Positions 56,936 to 64,000 of a stretch of 64,000 nucleotides of DNA are shown one piece after another. This DNA comes from Arcuatula senhousia (Eukaryota; Mollusca; Bivalvia; Mytilida; Mytilidae), in the NCBI GenBank assembly GCA_963971305.1, contig OZ020314.1, forward strand, positions 186,001-250,000. The letters are read 5' to 3'. Numbering within the stretch: the stretch's first letter is position 1; each line of letters starts with the position of its first letter. The translations under genes and the position numbers were made by a program. The notes under the pieces are model-generated. The model was not told the origin of the DNA. It worked only from the letters and a program-made list of their open reading frames with translations, and ran no database searches.

Positions 56936-57720
56936 ATTGAGATAGATAGATAGATTTTTATTTAGACATACAGTAATATCATACATAACAATATACAGCA
57001 CACATATACATATATGCAAGACAGTTGTCAAGACATACACATTGATACATTAGAGACATAAACATAAAATCTTAGAAATCTTAAAATAGATTTGTTTAAG
57101 AAATTTGTATATATAATTATGTATATCATACTTGCATTGATATTACATCAGGGATAACCCATGAAAGCCAGACAGCTTATTTCCAATGGGGTCCACATGT
57201 ATGATGTAGTAAGTAACATAATATATAAAACAAAAAATAACAAAAATCAGATGATAGCACGAGTTCATTAGTAAATCTCAAAGTCAACAAGGATAGGCAA
57301 TTGCATCGTGAAAAAATAAAGCAAAGAAATGTAGTAAAATCAAGTACAAAATTCACATTGGTACTCAGACCTCAGCTTTTCAAATAAAAATTATTTTATG
57401 CCCCTTTTAAATGCACCATGATTTCGAATAATTTTAAGTCATTTGGCAAACTATTTCAATCTTTAATGGAGTTGTAGTAAAACGTATGTGTTGCCATGCC
57501 CTGAACAGGTGGTACAGAGAAGTTATGTTGGCTGGATCTTCACTCACAGTGTTATAGCAGTGGCAGTCTCTTAGTTTGGTAAATTTATATTTCATATACA
57601 TCATGTACATGTAAGGTGGGCATTTATTGAACATAATTTTATGAACATGATTTAATTGCAACTGCCATTCCCTGTTTTTTACAATTAAAAACCCAATCTC
57701 ATTAAAAACTGGATATTTAA
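56936..57720 (-). mobile_element. 3' end of a LINE with GATA-type tail
   Basis: On the minus strand the extreme C-terminus of an RT ORF is visible: GMATHTFYYNSIKD, then TGA in place of Trp, then NSLPNDLKLFEIMVHLKGA and a stop. The SFxxxxIxxWNsLP pattern is the classic end of LINE ORF2. A frameshift near 57510 separates it from the upstream frame (RDCHCYNTVSEDPANITSLY). The element ends in a short (ATCT)n tail (GATAGATAGATAGA at 56940). It is 5'-truncated and dead. Confidence 0.6.
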
Positions 57721-58737
57721 ATTAACGCTTGATCGAAAATCTAAGCTATTGATAAAATGAATGATCTTTATTATTTATTTTGTGCCACCTGAAGTCTGTT
57801 TTTCAGTGTTTTATTGATTTATATGAACTTGTGTGTCGTGTCCTTTGTCTTTGATAGTTTTTTTTTATAGCATTAGTAAATAAAAAATGATGGATAATTT
57901 TAAATACATGTAAGTATGACTGGCTTGATCTATTTCAGGAAATTTTAAATCGAAAACGAAAGTAGAATGTTTTTTGTTGTTACAGTGATATATAGATATA
58001 AATGACGTTGTCAGTGTTAGAACTATGTTCCTTAACACGGATTAAGATTTCACTTGACAAATAATTACCTTTGTCTCACTGTTAAAGTGTTAATTACCTT
58101 TAAATCTTGTCATTCAATATTTGAATCAACACAAATTAAAGGGAGACAAAACTGCATTGACCTAAAATTAAAGAATAAAAATCCCGTACTCGTACCCAAG
58201 TGGCAAACAAATGAGTCAAAGTCAGGAGATATATCCTTTAGGTGCTTCGTCCTGACTGTTGAAGTAGAAGTACAATCAGAGGACTGAGGAGGCAAAAAAT
58301 ATTTTGATTATTTTTTTATGTGAAAATTATAATTTAACCCTTAACATTAAGGATGTCCAAGGGCGACTTTTTAGTGATGAGGTTTTGAAATTGATGCCTA
58401 AAAAGGAAATGATAAAAAACACAAAGCAGCTTTAAATGTTAATAGGTCACCATATCACACTGGTGACTTAAAAGACTGGATCTCCTAGTCATTCTTCTAA
58501 TATCTATTTCAATCTCTTGATATCCTAGTCAATGTCCCAATTTTCTAATTTTTTAGAACTATATTTTATATTTGGATATTCCTTTTATTTCTTGATTTGA
58601 CGTGTTTTAAATCTGAACCTTAGATTTTATATTCGGATCTGACAATTAAATTCGGATGCACTGATAAAATTAGAATTCGCGGCAGTATTAGAATTTACCC
58701 TTATAAAATTAGAACTATAATTGTCGCCGATTAAATC
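57721..58737. other. AT-rich intergenic DNA, no supported gene
   Basis: Only unsupported short ORFs are present. A possible 88-nt minus-strand exon (58196-58283) was considered and is listed under rejected items. Confidence 0.4.
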
Positions 58738-58880
58738 CACTGATGTCGTGTTTTAAATTGAGCGATGTCGTGTATTAAATCGAGTGGTGTCGTGTATTAT
58801 ATTAGTGGTGTCGTGTATTAAATCAGAAGTGTCCTGTTTTAAATTAGAAGTGTCGTGTTTTAAATTAGATGTGTCGTTCA
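58738..58880 (+). repeat. 22-bp tandem repeat, about six units
   Basis: The unit is about GATGTCGTGTTTTAAATTGA, varying at a few positions (TGTCGTGTATTAAATC, GTGTCCTGTTTTAAATT). Confidence 0.8.
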
Positions 58881-58935
58881 ATGATTTTATTCATATTCTA
58901 TATATATATTTTATAAAATGTTTTGATAATAAGTA
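58846..58935 (+). repeat. Left arm of an inverted pair bracketing the 59-62 kb block
   Basis: GTCGTGTTTTAAATTAG...AATGATTTTATTCATATTC matches the reverse complement of 62157-62238 at about 80% by eye. Confidence 0.6.
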
Positions 58936-59066
58936 AACTAGAAAAACTGTGAGCCGCAGCTCACAAATAAATACCCCCCACCCCCTCAAAAAATTAATCA
59001 GATAAAGTTTCAAAATAGGAACTGCACATCTACATTATGTCACAAAGATTGTGTGTAAGTTTCTTG

Positions 59067-60836
59067 CAACTTCAACTTCAACTCTGATACTCGGAAAATC
59101 CAAATTGGACATCTAGCCGAGGAAACTTTAAAAGAACATGCGCATAGTGTCATGGTGCAGGTAAAAAACCAAAAAAAAAAGAGTAATATTCTGTACATCA
59201 ATCAGTTAAAATCCTAACATGTATTCTACACTGTACAATGTGGGTTGAGTCTAGTTGGTGGTTGTCCATGGTGCGCTCGACTGGATGGATGACTTAAAGT
59301 CTTCCACTGTCTGCAGCTGGATGATGGAGTTCGGCAACATATTCCAGTATATAATAGTTCTTGGAAAAAAAGAATGTTGGTATGTGTTGTTTCTACAATG
59401 GTATGGTAGGAACTTGTGTGTGTTGCTGCGTCTCAGGCTGGCACTTCTTGCTGTGGCTGAAACAGGGTGGTAAATAGTCGGAACCGCCAGGAGTGAGTGA
59501 GTTATCTTGTACATCAATATGACATCAGAGTTTATTCTTCGTTGTTCAAGGGATGCCCAGTTTAGAGTTTGGAGTATTGTTGTAACGCTGTCAGGTTTGG
59601 TTGGGTTATATGGTTTGTTGGTGACGAATCTTGCTGCCTTCCTTTGTACCTGTTCTATTTGCTTAATTTGGGTGGTCTGTTGTGGATTCCATATTGTTGA
59701 TGAATATTCCAGCTTTGGTCTAACTAAGCTTTGGTATGCTCTCTCTTTTACCTTTTGGGGACAGTGTCTTAGATTTCTCTTGATGAATCCAAGTGTGCTT
59801 GATGCCTTCTTGCATATCTTGTCTATGTGTAGATGGTACTTCAGGGTATCGCTAAGTTCCACTCCTAAGTATGGGTGATGGTGGACTATGTCGAGCGATT
59901 CTCCTCTCATGGTGTAGTCGGCTGGTTTTTTCCTCGTCGATGTTGTGAACTGCATAATCGCACACTTTTTAACATTGAACTCCATTTGCCATAAGTTGCT
60001 CCATCGTACTAAATTATCGAGATCTTTCTGTAAGGTGGAGTTATCATCAGCGTTGTTTACTGTTCTATATAGTACGCAGTCATCAGCAAAGAGCCTGATG
60101 GTTGAGGCTATATCGTCTGCTATGTTGTTGATGTATATGAGGAAGAGAGAAGGACCTAGCACCGTCCCTTGTGGGACTCCTGAGGTTACTTGACTGGTGT
60201 CTGATGTTGCGTTGTCAATCACAACCTGCTGTTTCCTGTCGCTCAGAAAATTTTCAATCCATCTCTGGGTGGTGCCTTGTATACCATAGTGATGTAGCTT
60301 CATCGATAGTCGGTGGTGAGGGACTTTATCGAAGGCCTTAGAAAAATCGAGTATTGCCATATCCACCTGTTTTCCGTTGTTCAGTTCTTTGGCAATGTCG
60401 TCAGTAGTCATAATAAGTTGTGCCTCGCACGATCTTTTGGCGCGGAATCCATGCTGGTTTTGGTGCAGGATATTCTGGGTGTCAAGATGGTCCATGATTT
60501 GGGAGACGATTATTTGTTCCAACATCTTTGATATTACAGCTGTTAATGACACTGGACGGTAATTTTCTGGTTTGGTTCGATCACCTTTCTTATATATTGG
60601 GACGATGTTCGCATTTTTCCAGTCAGTGGGTATGTCGCCAGTGTTGATTGACTTTTGGAAGATGGAGGTTAATAATGGTGCTACATGTTCTTTCATCTGC
60701 TTGAGAAATCGTATGGGTATCAAATCTGGTCCGCTGGCTTTCTTCTCGTTAAGTCTGTCTATGCACTTTTTGACTCCATTGCATGATATTTCTATATTAG
60801 GCATGGCAGTAAATGGTGAAGGGCCCATATCTGGAA
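59067..60836 (-). mobile_element. LINE (Jockey/CR1/L2-like) inserted in the 174-bp array
   Basis: It is 5'-truncated just upstream of the RT region. The 3' end carries short GTTGAAGTTGAAG tail repeats (about 59068-59080 on the plus strand as CTTCAA). Array sequence on each side joins into one uninterrupted unit at TTTC(A/T)TGCAA/AATCC, which defines the borders to within a few bases. Confidence 0.75.
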
Positions 60837-60909
60837 ATCCATCAAGGGGTATAGGAGGAGTTGCGGATAAGAGATGGGTACCCCCATGTAGTCGAATGGC
60901 TGAGTCCAT
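59251..60909 (-). CDS. Intact reverse-transcriptase ORF with an array-derived N-terminus
   Basis: The ORF is 552 codons with no lesion. RT motifs: NIVPIYKKGDRTKPENYRPV (101-120), QHGFRAKRSCEAQL, ILDFSKAFDKVPHH (186-199), TSGVPQGTVLGPSLF (242-256), the catalytic RLFADDCVLY (272-281), and the post-RT LEYSSTIWNPQQ and SFFPRTIIYWNMLPN. This is the LINE palm and thumb without an endonuclease. Residues 1 to about 25 (MDSAIRLHGGTHLLSATPPI...) are the reverse complement of the 174-bp satellite unit, fused in frame by 5' truncation. Without an endonuclease the copy is not expected to be autonomous, although the RT active-site residues are intact. Confidence 0.85.
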   Translation of the reverse strand: MDSAIRLHGGTHLLSATPPIPLDGFPDMGPSPFTAMPNIEISCNGVKKCIDRLNEKKASGPDLIPIRFLKQMKEHVAPLLTSIFQKSINTGDIPTDWKNANIVPIYKKGDRTKPENYRPVSLTAVISKMLEQIIVSQIMDHLDTQNILHQNQHGFRAKRSCEAQLIMTTDDIAKELNNGKQVDMAILDFSKAFDKVPHHRLSMKLHHYGIQGTTQRWIENFLSDRKQQVVIDNATSDTSQVTSGVPQGTVLGPSLFLIYINNIADDIASTIRLFADDCVLYRTVNNADDNSTLQKDLDNLVRWSNLWQMEFNVKKCAIMQFTTSTRKKPADYTMRGESLDIVHHHPYLGVELSDTLKYHLHIDKICKKASSTLGFIKRNLRHCPQKVKERAYQSLVRPKLEYSSTIWNPQQTTQIKQIEQVQRKAARFVTNKPYNPTKPDSVTTILQTLNWASLEQRRINSDVILMYKITHSLLAVPTIYHPVSATARSASLRRSNTHKFLPYHCRNNTYQHSFFPRTIIYWNMLPNSIIQLQTVEDFKSSIQSSAPWTTTN

Positions 60910-61925
60910 GTATTGCTATGGGAACCCCCAAAATCATTCTGATCAAACTTTGAAATAGTAGGTGCACATCTATATTATGTTACAAAGATTGTGTGTAAGT
61001 TTCATGCAAATCCATCAAGGGGTATAGGAGGAGTTGCGGATAAGAGATGGTACCCCCATGTAGTCGAATGGCTAAGTCCATGTTTTGCTATGGGAAACCC
61101 CAAAAATCATTCTGATTAAATTTTAAAATAGTAGATGCGCATCTACATTATGTCACAAAGATTATGTGTAAGTTTCATGAAAATCCACCAAGGGGTTTAG
61201 GAGGAGTTGCGGATAAGAGATGGGTACCCCCATGTAGCCGAATGGCTAAGTCCATGTTTTGCTATGGGAAACCCCAAAAATCATTCTGATCAAATTTTAA
61301 AATAGTTGGTGCACATCTACATTATGTCACAAAGATTGTGTGTAAGTTTCATGAAAATCCATCAAGGGGTTTAGGAGGAGTTGCGGATAAGAGATGGGCA
61401 CCCCCATGTAGTCGAATGGCTGAGTCCATGTTTTGCTATGGGAACCCCAAAATCATTTTGATCAAACTTTGAAATAGTAGGTGCACATCTATATTATGTT
61501 ACAAAGATTGTGTGTAAGTTTCATGCAAATCCATCAAGGGGTTTAGGAGGAGTTGCGGATAAGAGATGGGTACCCCCATGTAGCCGAATGGCTAAGTCCA
61601 TGTTTTGCTATGGGAAACCCCAAAAATCATTCTGATCAAATTTTAAAATAGTAGGTGCACATCTACATTATGTCACAAAGATTGTGTGTAAGTTTCATGA
61701 AAATCCATCAAGGGGTTAAGGAGGAGTTGCGAATAAGAGATTGGTGCCCCCATGTAGTTGAATGGCTAAGTCCATGTTTTGCTATGGGAAACCCCAAAAA
61801 TCATTCTGATCAAATTTTAAAATAGTAGGTGCACATCTACATTATGTCACAAAGATTGTGTGTAAGTTTCATGAAAATCCACCAAGGGGTTTAGGAGGAG
61901 TTGCGGATAAGAGATGGGTACCCTG
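60837..61925 (+). repeat. 174-bp tandem array (six units)
   Basis: Period 172-174 bp measured from 'tgtgtaagttt'. The units differ at few positions ('gtagtcgaatgg' versus 'gtagccgaatgg'). It is the body of the R-D element. Confidence 0.9.
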
Positions 61926-62010
61926 AAGTGTAACGGAAGGAAGGACGGACGGACGGACGGACGGACACCCCTATCACTATATACCCCCCACTTTTGAAGT
62001 GGGGGTATAA

Positions 62011-62157
62011 AAATGAACCTACAAATATAAATCAGATGTTGAATGTGCGCAAAAGATATCGTTCCGATCGTGTCGGTTTTATTGATAATAAAACCGAATG
62101 ACGACCCGACCGAATTATTGTGCACACATTCGACATTTGATTTTAGTTCATTTTTTA
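62011..62157. repeat. Imperfect 147-bp foldback
   Basis: AAAAATGAAC...AAATCAGATGTTGAATGTGC pairs with GCACACATTCGACATTTGAT...GTTCATTTTTT. An inner stem CGGTTTTATT-GATA-ATAAAACCG forms the tip. This is either a hairpin-forming mini-element or part of the R-D terminus. Confidence 0.7.
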
Positions 62158-62238
62158 GACTTAAAAAACTTTTTTTTAAATATTTATAGAATATAAAAAA
62201 AATCATTCATGACACAACTGATTTAAAACACGACATTC
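62157..62238 (-). repeat. Right arm of the inverted pair bracketing the 59-62 kb block
   Basis: On the minus strand: GTCGTGTTTTAAATCAGTTG and AATGATTTTTTTTATATTC, matching 58846-58935. Confidence 0.6.
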
Positions 62239-63182
62239 TTAATAGACGAGAATTCATAAGGAATACCAATGGGGGTCGCACAAATATATCGGAAGTTGAA
62301 GCCAAAAAAATCATGACAGACTATAAGAGGAACGAACAACAGCAAGCAAAAAAAAAAAAAACCGAAGCAACAAAATTATAATCAGAAATGCCGACTCGAG
62401 TCAGCCGTGACGAGAGTTAATTCAGGTGCTCCAGAGAAATTATTTGGAAAAAATCGTTAGACGAAACAAACAAGATGACAAACAAGAAAAATTTAAAATT
62501 ATAGATAAATGGATCCATTATTTATGCAGGTTATTTGAACTAAAATAGCCTATTTTCCTGAAGTTTCCAGTACATGAGACTAGGTTGGCATTGATTATAT
62601 CTTAACTACACGAACGGCGTTCGAAGAGCGTCGAATCTTTAAATATAACATATTTCACTAGTATTTGTCGTTAACTTTACTTCTTTCAAGAACAAGAATG
62701 GATGAAAAAGAACTGATATTAAAAATGTTTTTGATACTTTTTCAAAAAGTGTTTTTTATTGTTCAAAAATATGTAGCGTGTTTGCCGACGTTCTCTAGCT
62801 AGATATCGTGTTCACTGAAGAATTTCACCTAAGCCAGGAACGACTGACCTAAAATGTATTATGGAATAAGAAAGATCAGGATCTCCCATCCATCTGTCTT
62901 CTTGGAACGAAAGTATACTCGTCGCGAAAGTCCCATGCAGCCGCCTATCTCACAGAGCGGAAATGTTTTCCGAAATCATAGTCGCTTGCATTCTTGTGGC
63001 AAAACTAGTTTTTTTTTTTTCTCTGATTTATCGATAGGGAGAGATGTTTTCTCCGTGGAAGCCACTTTCTCGGGTTGCATTTATATGCGAGTGTTATTTT
63101 GTTCTTTTAATTCTCAAAATTTAAGTTTTTTTTGAGATTTTAGAATCATTGATTCAAAGGATCACAGAAAGATCGTGATTTT
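62239..63182. other. Intergenic, no gene recognised
   Basis: Mixed AT-rich sequence without a domain-bearing ORF. The plus-strand ORF at 62854-63135 has no recognisable domain and no supporting signals. Confidence 0.4.
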
Positions 63183-63425
63183 TGGCCGGATTTCAAGAAG
63201 TGAAAAATCCGGGTTATAAAATGGTGAATGTCGAGGCGGGCGGCGGGCGGGCGGGGAAATTTTTTCGTAACAGTTTTCTCAGCAACTACTAATTACAGCC
63301 ACTTGATATTTGGTATACAGCATCGGTATGGGGTCCCATAACGTGGGATACGATTTCAGGTCTGTTGCTCACCTACTTCATGTTTAACGAAATCCGGCCA
63401 TTTTTGACTTTGACAGATTTTTAAA
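63183..63425 (+). repeat. Dispersed repeat R-G, copy 2
   Basis: 'ggccggatttcaagaagtga', 'aaaaatccggg', 'gcgggcggcgggcgggcggg', 'tatggggtcccataacgtgg' and 'catttttgactttgacag' match copy 1 at 55405-55675 in order. Confidence 0.8.
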
Positions 63426-64000
63426 AGAAGTTTCAAGACTATCATTGCCAATAATATGGTAAGCGAAACCAAACTTAACCTGAGACCGAAAATAGAAAAA
63501 CGGAATACACATTTTGTTGTAAAAATAAACACAAATGATTTATAATTATAATATGTGCACCAAAAGTATATGAATTACAGCTTTTCAAATGTGGATCTAG
63601 GACCGGCGTGCCGCCCCCCCCCCCCCCCGTTTGACAAAAAAATAAATGTTTAGGAACTGTATGAAACAAGAGGTCACAGAAAGGTTTTTTTTTATAATTG
63701 CGCCCCCCCCCCCTGTCGAAATTTTCTGGATCCGACATGGCTTTTAAATACACTTTCAATGAAGATGGGCAAATTCTTCTTTTGAATATTAGTAACATCT
63801 CGACTTGAGCGTGGGATATTGAGTTGTAGCCATCTTGACAAAAAAAAGGAAAAAAATACAACGTTGTTTGCAGTGAGTTTAAGTTGATGTTTTTGGGTTA
63901 TACATCCATGTAGGAGTCTAAAGATATATTATATATATATATATATCATCAGGAAATGTACCTCTTTTAAAATCGGCTGCATGAACTCCATATAAAACAA
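63426..64000. other. Right-end intergenic DNA with simple repeats
   Basis: Long C-runs at about 63614-63628 and 63703-63713 and an (AT)n run at about 63930-63946. No supported gene. Confidence 0.5.

Larger units (their letters stand above)
58948..62010 (+). repeat. Modular repeat family R-D (174-bp units), invaded by a LINE
   Basis: The head hairpin TGTGAGC-CGCA-GCTCACA (58948-58965) is followed by the first body unit, then a LINE (59067-60836). After it come six units of about 174 bp ('tgtgtaagtttcatg' at 60991, 61164, 61338, 61510, 61684 and 61858). A GGAAGGACGGACGGACGG run and the tail hairpin ATACCCCCCACTTTTGAAGT, then GGGGGTAT, end the element. The unit includes 'tccatcaaggggttta' and 'gagatgggtacccccatgta'. 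Confidence 0.85.

Noticed and set aside
58196..58283. Possible minus-strand internal exon with a good pyrimidine tract (TTTTTTGCCTCCTCAG)
   Set aside because: It is only 88 nt, the donor (GTACGA) is weak, no partner exon was found and no domain recognised.

Overview
The window looks like nuclear DNA of a bivalve mollusc, most likely a mussel close to Mytilus. The reasons are its AT-richness, its intron-containing host gene, and a dense layer of dispersed repeats I recognise as mussel-type. These include a 'GACGAAACGCGCGTCAGGCG' motif, '(ACGG)n' tails, and a 'TCATCTGACAAC' family. The species is inference. There is no bacterial operon, CRISPR array, rRNA gene or real tRNA gene.

The only host gene I can model fully is on the minus strand at 35567-50504. 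Six exons with consensus-type splice sites and matching phases give a predicted 1057-residue protein. In order it has a short basic N-terminus without a signal peptide, one Ig domain, a DZIP3-type HEPN domain with an RxxxxH motif, a coiled coil, a P-loop STAND NTPase and C-terminal ankyrin repeats. That is the layout of an intracellular NLR-like immune or RNA-conflict sensor. A second host fragment is a possible last exon with a polyA signal at 7308-7489 (plus strand), otherwise unidentified.

The rest is mobile and repetitive DNA. 1-9.8 kb holds several foldback or TIR elements, two tRNA-headed SINE-like copies and a 304-bp tandem duplication. 9.8-19.0 kb holds two near-identical 1.69-kb direct repeats exactly bracketing a degenerate two-ORF LINE on the minus strand; an inverted, truncated third copy lies at 1-1124. 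19.5-20.7 kb is a TIR-bounded array of palindromic 21-bp GATATC units. 22-34.6 kb has an inverted repeat pair, several modular repeat-family copies, and a 52-bp minisatellite split by a 5.3-kb TTAA-flanked TIR element that carries a decayed gene.

Inside the introns of the Ig-HEPN-STAND-ANK gene are an RTE-like LINE nested in a small MITE (12-bp target duplication) and a 2.4-kb element with 355-bp TIRs. From 50.5 kb to the end are more tandem repeats, a near-perfect 166-bp hairpin, a LINE 3' end with a GATA-type tail, and an intact 552-codon reverse-transcriptase ORF inserted in a 174-bp tandem array. The first codons of that ORF come from the array.

One recurring theme is worth a second look. 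At least three sequence-unrelated repeat families share a modular plan: a small head hairpin, tandem body units of about 143-174 bp, a GGAC/GACA-rich run, then a terminal hairpin.
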